64,000 bases of DNA from an uncultured Erythrobacter sp. (GCF_947492365.1 NZ_CANLMB010000001.1:310001-374000); one strand, 5' to 3'; shown: positions 53,074 to 62,823, numbered from the stretch's first letter. Notes: generated by a model from the letters alone, not told the origin. Made by a program: numbers and translations.

Positions 53074-54069
53074 CTATTGATCCGTGCCGGTATCTTCGCC
53101 GGTTTCTTCCACAAGCGCTGGGCGCAGAGTGTTCCATGCGCGATCGCCGCGCGTGGCCGAATACCAGGTGAACGGGTTCCACGTCGCCGATCCGTCGAGC
53201 GAGAATGTGATGAACTCTGCCCGCCCGCCGATATTTTCCAGCGGAATGCCTCCGCCAAGCCCGCGATTGTTTGCAGGCGCGCGGCTGTCAGCGCTCGAAT
53301 CGCGGTTGTCGCCCATCACGAAGACCTCGCCTTCAGGCACGGTGTAAGGGCCGTAGTTATCGAGATCATCGCCGCCGCTGCGGAACCTGCTCTGATCCAG
53401 GTGGTCGATCACAAGATAGGTCGCGCCATTGGGCAGCGTTTCGCGGTAGGTGGGCGGCTCGAAGAATTGCTCTCCGCTTGGCAAGCGCACACGGAAATCT
53501 TCGAATCCGGTAAGGCAGGGGTTGCCGTCACATGTGAGCGAGGGTTCGTAAGGGATGCGGACCGGCGGCATCACTTCACGCTTGATCGGCGTGCCATTGA
53601 GGATGATCAGGCCGTCGCGCACTTCGATCGTATCGCCCGGCAGAGCGACGACGCGCTTGATATAATCCTCGTCGCGGGTCGGGTGGACGGGAATCACGAT
53701 ATCGCCATATTCTGGAGTTGCGCCGAACACCCGCCACTCGCCGCGCGGCAACAGGTGGAAACTCGCCGATGCCCATGACCAGCCATAGGGATACTTGCTG
53801 ACGATCAAGCGGTCTCCGACATGCAAAGTCGGCATCATCGAAGTCGACGGGATGTAGAACGGCTTTGCGACGAGGCTATGGAACGCCAGCACCGCGAGCA
53901 GCATCAGCGCTAGTCCGCGAAACTCTGCGAACCAGTCGACCTTTTCGTTCTCTTCCTTGCCCGCTGCAATCTCCGCATCTGCGGCAGCTCTCAGCACCGC
54001 CGATTCATTGTCGGGCGAGCCGGTGTCCTGCTTTTCTGGACCGGAAGTGGTGTTATCGTTGTTGTTCAA
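53074..54069 (-). CDS. lepB: Signal peptidase I
   Basis: 331 residues. After a hydrophilic N-terminus and one membrane helix (about 48-66), IPSTSMMPTLHVGDRLIV holds the catalytic serine, and EDYIKRVVALPGDTIEV the general-base lysine. Box D and E are GDNRDSSADSRA. It removes signal peptides at the periplasmic face of the membrane. The N-terminal tail is rich in Asn/Asp/Glu. The order acpS-lepB is common in alphaproteobacteria, where rnc and era usually follow; here DUF3089 and ruvX do. Confidence 0.96.
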   Translation of the reverse strand: MNNNDNTTSGPEKQDTGSPDNESAVLRAAADAEIAAGKEENEKVDWFAEFRGLALMLLAVLAFHSLVAKPFYIPSTSMMPTLHVGDRLIVSKYPYGWSWASASFHLLPRGEWRVFGATPEYGDIVIPVHPTRDEDYIKRVVALPGDTIEVRDGLIILNGTPIKREVMPPVRIPYEPSLTCDGNPCLTGFEDFRVRLPSGEQFFEPPTYRETLPNGATYLVIDHLDQSRFRSGGDDLDNYGPYTVPEGEVFVMGDNRDSSADSRAPANNRGLGGGIPLENIGGRAEFITFSLDGSATWNPFTWYSATRGDRAWNTLRPALVEETGEDTGTDQ

Positions 54070-54093
54070 GGTAAGTCTTCGATGCTCGCTGGG

Positions 54094-54498
54094 TCAGACC
54101 TTGGGAAAGGCCTCGATAATGACAAAGGCCTGTGCCCATGGGTGATCGTCGGTGAGGGTTAGATGAATGCGCGCCTCATGGCCCGCTGGCGTCAATTCTT
54201 CAAGCCGCTTGGCCGCTCCGCCGGTTAAAGCCAGCGTTGGTGCGCCCGATGGGGCGTTTACAACGCCAATATCCTTCATATAGACGCCGCGCTTGAACCC
54301 GGTGCCGACTGCTTTGCTGAACGCCTCCTTGGCGGCGAAGCGTTTCGCGTAGGTTCCGGCAATCGTAAAGGGTCGCCGCTGTGCTTTGGCGCGCTCGATA
54401 TCGGTAAAGACGCGGTTTTCGAAACGCTCCCCATAACGTTCGAGTGAGTTGGCAATCCGTTCAATATTGCAAAGGTCCGAACCAAGGCCGATGATCAT
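54094..54498 (-). CDS. acpS: Holo-[acyl-carrier-protein] synthase
   Basis: 134 residues from the ATG at 54496-54498. [22 protein letters not shown] has the metal-binding aspartate, and [20 protein letters not shown] the glutamate/lysine motif of 4'-phosphopantetheinyl transferases. It loads the CoA prosthetic group onto ACP. A longer in-frame reading covers the upstream membrane-protein gene in the wrong frame and is rejected. The start overlaps that gene's stop by four bases. Confidence 0.96.
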   Translation of the reverse strand: MIIGLGSDLCNIERIANSLERYGERFENRVFTDIERAKAQRRPFTIAGTYAKRFAAKEAFSKAVGTGFKRGVYMKDIGVVNAPSGAPTLALTGGAAKRLEELTPAGHEARIHLTLTDDHPWAQAFVIIEAFPKV

Positions 54499-54776
54499 GA
54501 CGACGCCCTCACTATAATCGTGACGAGCAACACCAGCGCGATCGCATGTAGCATGACCTGACTGGCGAAGAGAGGGTGAGCGAAGTCGCCCCTTGCGAAC
54601 TTGATCGCTCCGACAAAGCCAAAGATTTGCAAGCCCACCCAGCCAATCGCGAACCCGCGCAGAATGCCGGTGTTGAGCGCGAAGCCGAGAAATCCGATCG
54701 CGAACAGGAACAGGAGCGCTGCGGCAAGCGACCACACTTTTTGCGCGCGAGAAAGGGTGGGGAGTTCTTCGCCCAT
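54495..54776 (-). CDS. Small membrane protein between pdxJ and acpS, function unknown
   Basis: 93 residues with three hydrophobic segments (about 14-34, 40-58, 70-90). There is no recognisable catalytic motif. A charged N-terminus ([15 protein letters not shown]) precedes the first helix. It starts 16 bases after pdxJ and its stop overlaps the acpS start (4 bases), so it is co-translated with essential lipid and cofactor genes. I do not recognise a family. The conserved position suggests a real gene. Confidence 0.8.
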   Translation of the reverse strand: MGEELPTLSRAQKVWSLAAALLFLFAIGFLGFALNTGILRGFAIGWVGLQIFGFVGAIKFARGDFAHPLFASQVMLHAIALVLLVTIIVRASS

Positions 54777-54792
54777 CAGCCGCGTTGCCCCA

Positions 54793-55533
54793 TCATCGAG
54801 CGTCGTCCATCATTTCGCGCATCCGCCGGATCGCTGGTTCGAGGCCGGTGAACACCGCCTCGCCGATAAGGTAATGCCCGACATTGAGCTCGGCCAGCTG
54901 CGGGATCGCGGCGATTGGCTGGACGTTTTCAAAGGTCAGACCGTGGCCCGCATGCGGTTCGATCCCGTTTTTGGCAGCTAGCGCTGCCATATCGGAGATG
55001 CGGCGCAGCTCGCGCTCCACCCTCTCGCCGTCGCCATCGAGAAAGGCGTGGGCGTATTCGCCCGTGTGAAACTCCACAACCGGCGCGCTCAGTCGCAGGG
55101 CGGCGTCAAGCTGCCGCTCGTTTGCCTCGATAAACAGCGACACCCGAATGCCCGCTTCGCGCAGTCGTTCGACAATCGGGGCGATCGTGTTGTCGAGACC
55201 CGCCGCGTCCAGCCCGCCTTCGGTGGTGCGCTCCTCGCGCTTTTCGGGGACGATACAGGCCGCGTGGGGTTTGTGGCGCAGAGCGATTTCGAGCATTTCC
55301 TCGGTCGCGGCCATTTCCAGGTTGAGCGGGAGGTCGGTCGCTTCCTGAATGCGCGCGAGGTCTTCATCGCGAATGTGGCGACGGTCTTCGCGCAGGTGAG
55401 CGGTGATGCCGTCGCCGCCGACGCGCGCCACGATCTCCGCCGCGCGCACGGGATCGGGGTGATCGCCGCCCCGCGCATTGCGGATGGTGGCGACGTGATC
55501 GATGTTCACACCCAGTCGAAGACGGTTGCTCAT
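54793..55533 (-). CDS. pdxJ: Pyridoxine 5'-phosphate synthase
   Basis: 246 residues. RLGVNIDHVATIRNARGGDHPDP is the PdxJ N-terminus. GDGITAHLREDRRHI and NLEMAATEEMLEIAL follow, then FHTGEYAHAFL and the end GHYLIGEAVFTGLEPAIRRM. It condenses amino-acetone phosphate and deoxyxylulose phosphate to pyridoxine phosphate in the cytoplasm. It begins eight bases after pyrE on the same strand, leading the row through acpS and lepB. Confidence 0.97.
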   Translation of the reverse strand: MSNRLRLGVNIDHVATIRNARGGDHPDPVRAAEIVARVGGDGITAHLREDRRHIRDEDLARIQEATDLPLNLEMAATEEMLEIALRHKPHAACIVPEKREERTTEGGLDAAGLDNTIAPIVERLREAGIRVSLFIEANERQLDAALRLSAPVVEFHTGEYAHAFLDGDGERVERELRRISDMAALAAKNGIEPHAGHGLTFENVQPIAAIPQLAELNVGHYLIGEAVFTGLEPAIRRMREMMDDAR

Positions 55534-55541
55534 GTTTGCGT

Positions 55542-56147
55542 CTATTCCTTCCGGCTGCCCGGCTTAGTCACTTCGATTGCGGCAAGCGCTTCTGGCACTT
55601 CAACCTCGGCATAAGTCGGAAAGTTAAAGGCGGCGAGCGGGTAGAAGGGAACGCCCAGATCGGCTGTGCCTTCTGAGCGGTCGATCAGCGAACATTCGGC
55701 GATGACTTCTCCGCCTTCACGCGCGACAGCGGCAATGGCTTCGCGGCTGGAAAGGCCGGTGGTCACCACATCTTCAACCATCAAGACTCGCGCGCCCTTT
55801 TCCAGTGCGAAACCGCGGCGCAGGTGGAAAACGCCGTCTGGCCGCTCAAGGAACAGGGCGTCCTTGCCCACCACCCGCGCGACTTCGTGGCCGATTATGA
55901 TCCCGCCCATCGCAGGCGATACCACAACGTCGATCTGCTCGATCACATCGGCGGGAATCGCATTGACGACCGCTTGCGCCAGCCGTCCAGCGCGCGCCGG
56001 ATTCATCAAAACACGCGCGCATTGTAGGTAGTGTCCGCTATGCCGCCCTGAAGAGAGCTTGAAATGCCCTTCGAGCAATGCGCCGCTTTCGCGGAACTCG
56101 GCCAGCACGTCTTCAAGGGTCGCGGGAATCGTCTCGTTTGTAGTCAT
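55542..56147 (-). CDS. pyrE: Orotate phosphoribosyltransferase
   Basis: About 201 residues from the ATG at 56145-56147; a GTG three codons earlier is less likely. GHFKLSSGRHSGHYLQC, the acceptor part DVVVSPAMGGIIIGHEVARV and the PRPP-binding motif VLMVEDVVTTGLSSREAI are typical. It makes orotidine monophosphate in pyrimidine synthesis. It is the promoter-proximal gene of the pyrE-pdxJ-...-lepB row. The 201 bases to the divergent coxB gene contain both promoters, which I could not assign. Confidence 0.96.
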   Translation of the reverse strand: MTTNETIPATLEDVLAEFRESGALLEGHFKLSSGRHSGHYLQCARVLMNPARAGRLAQAVVNAIPADVIEQIDVVVSPAMGGIIIGHEVARVVGKDALFLERPDGVFHLRRGFALEKGARVLMVEDVVTTGLSSREAIAAVAREGGEVIAECSLIDRSEGTADLGVPFYPLAAFNFPTYAEVEVPEALAAIEVTKPGSRKE

Positions 56148-56348
56148 ATGGGGCACTTATCCGCAGAATTGATCGGGTTGATATGGAATTTTACCCCTTT
56201 GAGAAAGGCGCCATTGCGCTCTCTTCATCGGGGCTTGCATAAAATTCTCCCTAGAAGCGCTTGAGGCACTGGGCAAGCGAGGCTAAGGGGGCATCGACTG
56301 TGACAAGGTGTCACCGGTGCGCCGGACGCGTGGGGCTTGCAAAACGTT

Positions 56349-57389
56349 ATGCGCTTTCCGGCATGGGATAAATTCGAGAACCGATTAGGCATGATTATGG
56401 GTCAGGCATTTGCCCGCATGAAGTTTGGATTGCAGCTTGGCGTTTTGACGCTGATGGCAGCAGTGATGGTTGTTGTCGCACCGCAGGCGGCACTGGCGCA
56501 GGATGCGGCGACCGCCGAGACGGTTGCTGCGGCTGAAACCGAAGTCGAGGCGGCGGGTGGCTACACGCCGATGGCGCCGACCGAAGGCAAAGGCATGCCG
56601 ACCGCGTTTGAAGATGACGCGCTCAAGAGCATGACTTTTCAGGATCAATACACTGCCGACGGCCAATATGCGCTGTGGATGCACGATGCGATCCTGATGC
56701 CGCTGATCACGATTATCAGCCTCTTTGTGTTGGCTTTGCTGCTTTATGTCTGCGTCCGGTTTAACCGCCGCGCCAACGCGACCCCTTCGAAGACGACGCA
56801 TAACGCGCTGATCGAAGTGATCTGGACGATTGTTCCGGTTATAATTCTGGTCGTTGTCGCGGTGCCTTCGCTGACATTGCTTGCCGCTCAATATGAAAAT
56901 CCGCCCGAGGATGCGATCACCGTGAAGGCGGTCGGTTACCAGTGGTATTGGGGTTATGAATATCCTGACCACGGGGTCGAAGTCGTCTCCAACATGCTGA
57001 CTGAAGAGCAGGCCGCTGCAAGTGGCGAGCCGTTCCAACTGGCCGCAGACAATCGAATGGTTGTCCCTGCCGGTGTTCCGCTGCGTATCCAGACCACCGC
57101 CGCTGACGTGATCCACGCCTTTGCCGTGCCGTCGCTGTGGTTCAAACTGGACGCGGTTCCGGGCCGTCTGAACGAGCGTATGCTCGTGATTGAAGAGCCG
57201 GGCGTTTATTACGGCCAGTGCTCCGAACTGTGCGGCCCGCGCCACGCCTTCATGCCGATCGCGGTCGAAGCGCTGCCGATGGAAGAGTTTGAAGCTTGGG
57301 TGCTTGAAAATGGCGGCTCGATCCCCGGCACTGAGGAAGTTGCCGAGGCTGATGCGGCTGAAGAAACCGCTGAGGAGCCGGCCGCCTGA
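56349..57389 (+). CDS. coxB: Cytochrome c oxidase subunit II
   Basis: About 346 residues; other in-frame starts are TTG 56337 and ATGs at 56391-56418. The ATG at 56418 directly begins a standard signal peptide ending ALA-QD, so the mature protein is the same for all. Two membrane helices follow (about 110-140 and 155-180), then the CuA domain with YQWYWGYEYPDHG and the binuclear copper site YGQCSELCGPRHAFM. It accepts electrons from cytochrome c at the periplasmic face. The C-terminal 20 residues are an acidic Ala/Glu tail. Confidence 0.95.
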   Translation: MRFPAWDKFENRLGMIMGQAFARMKFGLQLGVLTLMAAVMVVVAPQAALAQDAATAETVAAAETEVEAAGGYTPMAPTEGKGMPTAFEDDALKSMTFQDQYTADGQYALWMHDAILMPLITIISLFVLALLLYVCVRFNRRANATPSKTTHNALIEVIWTIVPVIILVVVAVPSLTLLAAQYENPPEDAITVKAVGYQWYWGYEYPDHGVEVVSNMLTEEQAAASGEPFQLAADNRMVVPAGVPLRIQTTAADVIHAFAVPSLWFKLDAVPGRLNERMLVIEEPGVYYGQCSELCGPRHAFMPIAVEALPMEEFEAWVLENGGSIPGTEEVAEADAAEETAEEPAA

Positions 57390-57445
57390 ATGGCCGCCGA
57401 GCGCTGAGAAACACGACTTAGACTGAATGTGAGAGACCAGAGATA

Positions 57446-59155
57446 ATGGCTACCACCGCAGACAATTTCGACGCCCACGCCGGTGATCACGGGCATCATG
57501 ATGCCGATCACAAGCCGGGCTTTTTCGCCCGCTGGTTCATGTCGACCAACCACAAGGATATCGGCACGCTCTATCTGATCTTTGCGATTTTTGCAGGGAT
57601 CATCGGCGGTGCGATTTCGGGCATCATGCGGATGGAGCTGGCAGAGCCGGGCATCCAATATCTGCAATTCTGGGCGGACTTCATGGGCAACACGCCCGGT
57701 GATACCAATGCGGCGCTCCACATGTGGAACGTTTTCATCACCGCACATGGTCTGATCATGGTCTTCTTCATGGTCATGCCTGCGATGATTGGCGGTTTCG
57801 GCAACTGGTTCGTGCCGCTGATGATCGGCGCGCCGGACATGGCCTTCCCGCGCATGAACAATATCTCGTTCTGGCTGACGGTCGTTGGCTTCCTGAGCCT
57901 GCTTTTCTCCATGTTCGTGCCCGGAGCAGCAGGGACTGGTGCAGGCGTGGGCTGGACGGTTTACGCGCCGCTATCGACCACCGGCTCTCCGGGGCCGGCA
58001 GTCGATTTCGCGATCTTCTCTTTGCACTTGGCGGGCGCTGGCTCGATTCTGGGTGCGACCAACTTCATCACCACCATCTTCAACATGCGTGCGCCGGGTA
58101 TGACCTTGCACAAAATGCCTCTGTTTGTGTGGTCGGTGCTGGTCACAGCCTTCCTGCTGCTGCTCGCGCTTCCGGTGCTTGCCGCTGCGATCACGATGCT
58201 GCTGACTGACCGTAACTTCGGCACGACCTTCTTCGATCCGGCCGGTGGCGGTGATCCGGTGCTTTACCAGCACCTGTTCTGGTTCTTCGGCCACCCCGAG
58301 GTTTACATCATGATCCTGCCGGGCTTTGGCATGATCTCGCAGATCGTCGCGACTTTCAGCCGCAAGCCGGTCTTCGGCTATCTTGGCATGGCCTATGCCA
58401 TGGTCGCGATTGGCGTTGTCGGCTTCATCGTGTGGGCGCACCACATGTATACGGTCGGCCTCGACGTAAACACGAAGATGTACTTCACCGCCGCCACCAT
58501 GGTGATCGCGGTCCCGACCGGCGTGAAGATCTTTAGCTGGATCGCCACGATGTGGGGCGGCTCGATGGAGTTCAAGTCGCCGCTCGTCTGGGCGCTCGGC
58601 TTCATCTTCCTGTTCACTGTTGGCGGTGTGACCGGCGTTGTGCTTGCCAATGGCGGCATCGACGACAACTTCCACGACACCTATTACGTGGTGGCTCACT
58701 TCCACTACGTGCTGTCGATGGGTGCGGTGTTCTCGCTGTTCGCGGGCTTCTATTACTGGTTCCCGAAGATGAGCGGCAAGATGCACTCCGAGCTGCTTTC
58801 GCACCTGCATTTCTGGGGCTTCTTCATCGGCGTGAACGTGATCTTCTTCCCGCAGCACTTCCTGGGTCTGCAGGGCATGCCGCGCCGCTATCCGGACTAC
58901 ACCGAAGCCTACACTTACTGGAACGAGATCAGCTCGATCGGCTACATGATCATGGCTGCATCGATGGCGCTGTTCTTCATCAACATCGCCTACGCGTTCA
59001 TCGCAGGCCGCAAGGCTGAAGCGAATCCGTGGGGCGAAGGTGCAACGACGCTGGAATGGACGCTGTCGAGCCCGCCGCCGTTCCACCAGTTCGAAACGCT
59101 GCCTGTGATCGAGGATCACCACGATTACCACGATCATCGTCCGGCCAGCACGTAA
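57446..59155 (+). CDS. coxA: Cytochrome c oxidase subunit I
   Basis: 569 residues with 12 predicted helices. Key motifs are intact: [19 protein letters not shown] (CuB histidine and proton-channel glutamate), [13 protein letters not shown] (CuB histidines), [10 protein letters not shown] (K-channel lysine) and [17 protein letters not shown] (heme ligands). [11 protein letters not shown] and the E-containing channel define an A1-type aa3 oxidase. A His-rich N-terminus ([12 protein letters not shown]) is unusual but common in this order. It is preceded by coxB and followed by ctaB. Confidence 0.98.
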   Translation: MATTADNFDAHAGDHGHHDADHKPGFFARWFMSTNHKDIGTLYLIFAIFAGIIGGAISGIMRMELAEPGIQYLQFWADFMGNTPGDTNAALHMWNVFITAHGLIMVFFMVMPAMIGGFGNWFVPLMIGAPDMAFPRMNNISFWLTVVGFLSLLFSMFVPGAAGTGAGVGWTVYAPLSTTGSPGPAVDFAIFSLHLAGAGSILGATNFITTIFNMRAPGMTLHKMPLFVWSVLVTAFLLLLALPVLAAAITMLLTDRNFGTTFFDPAGGGDPVLYQHLFWFFGHPEVYIMILPGFGMISQIVATFSRKPVFGYLGMAYAMVAIGVVGFIVWAHHMYTVGLDVNTKMYFTAATMVIAVPTGVKIFSWIATMWGGSMEFKSPLVWALGFIFLFTVGGVTGVVLANGGIDDNFHDTYYVVAHFHYVLSMGAVFSLFAGFYYWFPKMSGKMHSELLSHLHFWGFFIGVNVIFFPQHFLGLQGMPRRYPDYTEAYTYWNEISSIGYMIMAASMALFFINIAYAFIAGRKAEANPWGEGATTLEWTLSSPPPFHQFETLPVIEDHHDYHDHRPAST

Positions 59156-59255
59156 GGCTTTGACCGGCGCCTAAAGGCGTCGGGCACAAGAAATGAAAAG
59201 GGGGAGGGCGCGCCGATCTGGTGTGCTCTCCTTCGGATTAAGTAACACTGCGAAT

Positions 59256-60203
59256 ATGACCACAAGCGTAGAAACCCAGTTAGGGGCACAAGTGATGCCG
59301 ACGGAGTGGCGCGATTTCTTCGCGCTCACAAAGCCGCGCGTCATGACGCTGGTGATCTTCACGGCGATTTGCGGATTGCTGGCCGCGCCCGGCACGATCC
59401 ACCCAATCCTGGGCTTCACCGCGATCCTCGCGATTGCGATGGGCGCAGGCGGTTCGGCGGTGCTAAATCAGTGGTGGGAAGCTGACATTGATGCGGGGAT
59501 GAAACGAACCCAGTCGCGCCCTTTGCCCGCAGGCAGGATGCGCCGCGACGACGCGCGCGATTTCGGCATCTTCCTTTCGGGCGTTTCAGTCATGGTGATG
59601 GGGCTCGCTATCGGCTGGCTCGCCGCTTTGATGCTGGCCGCTGCGATTGTCTATTACGCGGTGATCTACACAATGTGGCTCAAGCCGCGCACCCCGCAGA
59701 ATATCGTCATCGGCGGCGGATCAGGCGCGTTTCCGCCGCTAATCGGCTGGATCGCTGTGACCGGTGAGATCACCGCGATGCCGGTGCTGTTGTTCGCAAT
59801 CATATTCATGTGGACGCCGCCGCATTTCTGGGCGCTCGCGCTGTTTGTGAAGACGGATTACGCAAATGTCGGCATTCCGATGATGCCAAATGTCGCAGGC
59901 GAGAAATCGACCCGTTTGCAGATACTCGCTTACACCGTCCTGCTCGCACCTGTGGCCATCGCGCCATGGCTGATCGGCGGGACGAGCTGGATCTATGGCT
60001 GGGCGTCGGTAGCGCTCTCGCTGGCCTTCTTCGCGCTCGCATTGCCGGTGGGGCTGCGCAAGCGGAGCGAGAGCGACGACATGCAGCCTGAAAAGACACT
60101 GTTCAAATTCAGCATCCTTTACCTCTTCGCGCTCTTTGCCGCACTGGTCGCTGACCGGCTGCTGGAGGCGCAGGGCATTATTGCACCGGGAGCCTTCGCA
60201 TGA
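59256..60203 (+). CDS. ctaB: Heme O synthase (protoheme IX farnesyltransferase)
   Basis: 315 residues from the ATG at 59256, with 8-9 membrane helices. The prenyl-diphosphate motif [20 protein letters not shown] and [20 protein letters not shown] are family-defining. It attaches a farnesyl group to heme b to give heme O for the aa3 oxidase. A start 21 codons earlier would add a non-conserved basic segment. The stop overlaps the start of a 41-codon gene as ATGA. Confidence 0.97.
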   Translation: MTTSVETQLGAQVMPTEWRDFFALTKPRVMTLVIFTAICGLLAAPGTIHPILGFTAILAIAMGAGGSAVLNQWWEADIDAGMKRTQSRPLPAGRMRRDDARDFGIFLSGVSVMVMGLAIGWLAALMLAAAIVYYAVIYTMWLKPRTPQNIVIGGGSGAFPPLIGWIAVTGEITAMPVLLFAIIFMWTPPHFWALALFVKTDYANVGIPMMPNVAGEKSTRLQILAYTVLLAPVAIAPWLIGGTSWIYGWASVALSLAFFALALPVGLRKRSESDDMQPEKTLFKFSILYLFALFAALVADRLLEAQGIIAPGAFA

Positions 60204-60325
60204 CCCCTGACGAAGAAGCCGAAACCAAGCGCCGCCAGAAAAGTCGCAACCTCGTGGTCGGCGGGACGCTGATCTTTTTTGCGGTGCTGTTCTACGCGAT
60301 TACCTTGGTCCGGTTGGGCGACTAA
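60200..60325 (+). CDS. 41-residue single-span membrane protein in the oxidase operon (CoxF position)
   Basis: [17 protein letters not shown] is followed by one helix ([20 protein letters not shown]) and RLGD-stop. The ATG overlaps the ctaB stop (ATGA) and the TAA lies one base before ctaG, so it is clearly co-translated. A short membrane protein at this position between ctaB and ctaG is common in alphaproteobacteria (often called CoxF). It probably helps oxidase assembly; no catalytic residue is visible. Confidence 0.85.
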   Translation: MTPDEEAETKRRQKSRNLVVGGTLIFFAVLFYAITLVRLGD

Positions 60326-60326
60326 G

Positions 60327-60923
60327 ATGGTGACCGCAACCTTTGACGGCGAAACCGCGCGCAGGAATGCCAAGACCGGCATCCTCGCCATGATCGGTGC
60401 GCTCGGCATGCTGGGCCTCGGCTATGCGGCCGTACCGCTTTACGATCTGTTTTGCCGCGTCACCGGCTTTGGCGGAACCACGCAAGTGGCAAGCGAGGCT
60501 GAGGCCAATGCCGCTGCTGCCATCGGCACAACCCGCGATATTTCGATCCGTTTTGATGCATCTGTTTCGCGTGACATCCCGTGGGAGTTTCGCCCTTCGC
60601 AGCCGACCGACACGGTCCGGATTGGTCAGCGAGACCTCGCGACCTATGTGGCGAAGAACAATTCATCGCGCCCGATCACCGGCACTGCGACATTCAATGT
60701 CGAGCCTTCGCAGGCCGGCGTCTATTTCCACAAGATCCAGTGTTTCTGCTTTACCGAGCAGACGCTTGAGCCCGGCCAAGAAGTAAACATGCCGGTGCTC
60801 TATTACGTCGATCCGGCGATCCTCGACGACGAGGTTATCGGCGATATCGAGCAGATTACCTTGAGTTACACTTTTCATCGCGCGAAAGAGCCCGTATCGA
60901 GCGCTCTTGACCGCTCGCAATAA
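60327..60923 (+). CDS. ctaG: Cytochrome c oxidase assembly protein CtaG (Cox11)
   Basis: 198 residues from the ATG at 60327. One N-terminal membrane helix (GILAMIGALGMLGLGYAAVP) is followed by YDLFCRVTGFGG and a periplasmic beta-sandwich with the copper-binding motif KIQCFCFTEQTLEPGQ. It delivers copper to the CuB site of subunit I. It begins one base after the preceding 41-codon gene's stop and is 33 bases before coxC. Confidence 0.97.
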   Translation: MVTATFDGETARRNAKTGILAMIGALGMLGLGYAAVPLYDLFCRVTGFGGTTQVASEAEANAAAAIGTTRDISIRFDASVSRDIPWEFRPSQPTDTVRIGQRDLATYVAKNNSSRPITGTATFNVEPSQAGVYFHKIQCFCFTEQTLEPGQEVNMPVLYYVDPAILDDEVIGDIEQITLSYTFHRAKEPVSSALDRSQ

Positions 60924-60956
60924 GATCCAACTTTTCTAAGGCACGGGACGACAACC

Positions 60957-61844
60957 ATGGCTGGCAATGTAAACCACGACTATCACATTCTGGAGCCGGA
61001 TATCTGGCCGCTGATCGGTGCTTTTTCCGCGCTCGCTTTTACCTCTGGTATCGTCCTGAACCTGAATCCCAGCGTTCTGGGGGCAGCAACCAGCAGTGTT
61101 GTCATGTGGGCAGGTCTTGCCGGATTGCTGGCGACCTTCTTCTTCTGGTTCAAGAATGTCGTGATCGAAGCCCAGCGCGGCGATCACACGCCGGTTGTCC
61201 AGCTCCACATGCGTTACGGCATGATCCTGTTCATCGCATCGGAAGTGATGTTCTTCGTCGGCTGGTTCTGGAGCTTTTTCGACTTCGCCCTGTTCCCTGC
61301 GCCGCTGACGGTTGAGGGTGCGGGCACTGCCGCGCAATTGACCGACAATCTTTTCCTTACCGAAGGGCTGACGGGCCTCGGCACCCTCGTGCCTGAGGGT
61401 ATGGAAGTGCTCGATCCGTTCAGCCTGCCGCTTCTCAACACTATGATCCTGCTCTGCTCGGGCACCACGGTGACCTGGGCGCACCACGCACTGATCCATG
61501 GCGACCGCGAAGGTCTCAAGCAGGGCCTGTGGGCGACCATTGCCCTTGGCGCATTGTTCAGCGCGATCCAGGCTTACGAGTACAGCGTTGCGCCGTTCAA
61601 CTTCGGCCAGAACACCTACAGCTCGGCGTTTTACATGGCGACCGGCTTCCACGGGTTCCACGTCCTCGTCGGAACCATCTTCCTCGCCGTATGCCTGTTC
61701 CGCGCTTACAAGGGCCACTTCACCCCGCGCCAGCATTTCGGTTTTGAGGCGGCGGCCTGGTACTGGCACTTCGTCGATGTCGTGTGGCTGTTCCTGTTCA
61801 TCGCTGTCTATGTCTGGGGCGGTGCGGGAGCCGAATTCCACTGA
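60957..61844 (+). CDS. coxC: Cytochrome c oxidase subunit III
   Basis: 295 residues with seven predicted helices. HDYHILEPDIWPLIGAF at the start, then RYGMILFIASEVMFFVGWFW, ALIHGDREGLKQGL, FYMATGFHGFHVLVGTIFL and AAAWYWHFVDVVWLFLF are typical of the long form. It stabilises the oxidase core and its proton uptake. The stop shares a base with the start of the DUF983 gene (TGATG). Confidence 0.97.
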   Translation: MAGNVNHDYHILEPDIWPLIGAFSALAFTSGIVLNLNPSVLGAATSSVVMWAGLAGLLATFFFWFKNVVIEAQRGDHTPVVQLHMRYGMILFIASEVMFFVGWFWSFFDFALFPAPLTVEGAGTAAQLTDNLFLTEGLTGLGTLVPEGMEVLDPFSLPLLNTMILLCSGTTVTWAHHALIHGDREGLKQGLWATIALGALFSAIQAYEYSVAPFNFGQNTYSSAFYMATGFHGFHVLVGTIFLAVCLFRAYKGHFTPRQHFGFEAAAWYWHFVDVVWLFLFIAVYVWGGAGAEFH

Positions 61845-62224
61845 TGAATTCGGGCAAAGGCCCTGAAACAACCAAAGGGCAGTCCGGTATCTTCCGGGCT
61901 GCCCTTTTGGGTTTATGCCCCCGCTGCGGCGAGCCGACCTTGTTCGAGGCACCGGCGCGCGTCGCGCTCAAATGTTCAGATTGCGAGCTTAACCTTGGCG
62001 CGCTTGAACGCGGAGGAAGGCTGGGGGGTGTGTTGACGGCCTTTGTGGCGATAGTCCTGATGATGATCGCGCTGGGAATCGAATACGCACTGCGCCCGCC
62101 GATCTGGTTGCAGGCGGCATTCTGGGCGCCGGTGACGGTGGGCGTGGTGATTTACTCACTGCGCCTGTTCAAGACGAAATTGCTCTACGAAAACTTTGAA
62201 GAGCTTGAGGGGCCGCAAGAATGA
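61844..62224 (+). CDS. DUF983 zinc-ribbon membrane protein
   Basis: 126 residues. FRAALLGLCPRCGEPTLFEA and LKCSDCELNL form a two-CxxC zinc ribbon, followed by two membrane helices (about 63-83 and 90-108). DUF983 proteins lie in oxidase operons of many alphaproteobacteria; their role is not established. The ATG overlaps the coxC stop. A 14-bp hairpin with T-tail lies over codons 11-22, so much of the message may end there. An alternative TTG at 61907 would be beyond the hairpin but would remove the conserved FRAALLG part. Confidence 0.88.
   Translation: MNSGKGPETTKGQSGIFRAALLGLCPRCGEPTLFEAPARVALKCSDCELNLGALERGGRLGGVLTAFVAIVLMMIALGIEYALRPPIWLQAAFWAPVTVGVVIYSLRLFKTKLLYENFEELEGPQE
61874..61908 (+). 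terminator. Terminator-like hairpin inside the DUF983 gene start
   Basis: AAAGGGCAGTCCGG (61874-61887) pairs over its whole length, with one G-U, to CCGGGCTGCCCTTT (61894-61907) around TATCTT, and a further T follows. It stands 30 bases after the coxC stop but within codons 11-22 of the DUF983 gene. It would end or reduce transcription after coxC. Confidence 0.75.
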
Positions 62225-62823
62225 TCCGCAAATTGCCTGTTATCCCGACGGTGCTGGTGCTGGCAGCGGCTGCGACGATGGTGTGGCTTGGCTTCTGGCA
62301 ATTGGGCCGTGCAGACGAGAAGGCGGCGCTGATCGCCGAGTTCGAGGAGCGTTCAACCGATACAGAGATTCACGAGATCGTGGGCGGCAACGATCGCCTT
62401 GTGTATCGCAATGTCCGCCTTTCCTGCGACCAACCGCGTGATTGGCAAGCAGTCGCCGGACGGAGTGATCGAGGGCAGAGCGGCTTTGCGCACCGCTTCG
62501 TCTGCAACATTGAAACGCTATTTTCGTACGATGTTCCTCCAGCCCCTCCTATCGTGACCTATGCCGATATTGGTTGGTCCAACTCTCCTCAACAGCCCGA
62601 CTTCAACGGGGGCAATGTTGAGGGAGTGCTTGTCCGTCTAGGCGATGATTTCAAGCTCGTGGCTAGCGAGCCGCTTGCGGGGCTACAACCACTTGCCAAG
62701 CCCGATCCCAACGATCTGCCCAACAACCACCTTGCCTATGCTGGCCAGTGGTTCCTCTTCGCGCTGACCGCCCTCATCATCTACGGGTTCGCGTTGCGCG
62801 CGCGGCTCGCAAAGCGCGACTAG
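62221..62823 (+). CDS. SURF1-family cytochrome oxidase biogenesis protein
   Basis: 200 residues: an N-terminal helix followed by WLGFWQLGRADEKAALI, the SURF1 hallmark, a periplasmic domain, and the C-terminal NNHLAYAGQWFLFALTALII helix. At 200 residues it is at the short end for the family. It helps heme a insertion into subunit I. It overlaps the DUF983 stop by four bases and is the last oxidase assembly gene before thrC. Confidence 0.93.
   Translation: MIRKLPVIPTVLVLAAAATMVWLGFWQLGRADEKAALIAEFEERSTDTEIHEIVGGNDRLVYRNVRLSCDQPRDWQAVAGRSDRGQSGFAHRFVCNIETLFSYDVPPAPPIVTYADIGWSNSPQQPDFNGGNVEGVLVRLGDDFKLVASEPLAGLQPLAKPDPNDLPNNHLAYAGQWFLFALTALIIYGFALRARLAKRD

Noticed and set aside
57971-59137. A 388-codon minus-strand open frame in coxA
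   Set aside because: coxA is certain from its copper and heme motifs. The reverse frame gives a His/Asp/Glu-rich product with no domain.
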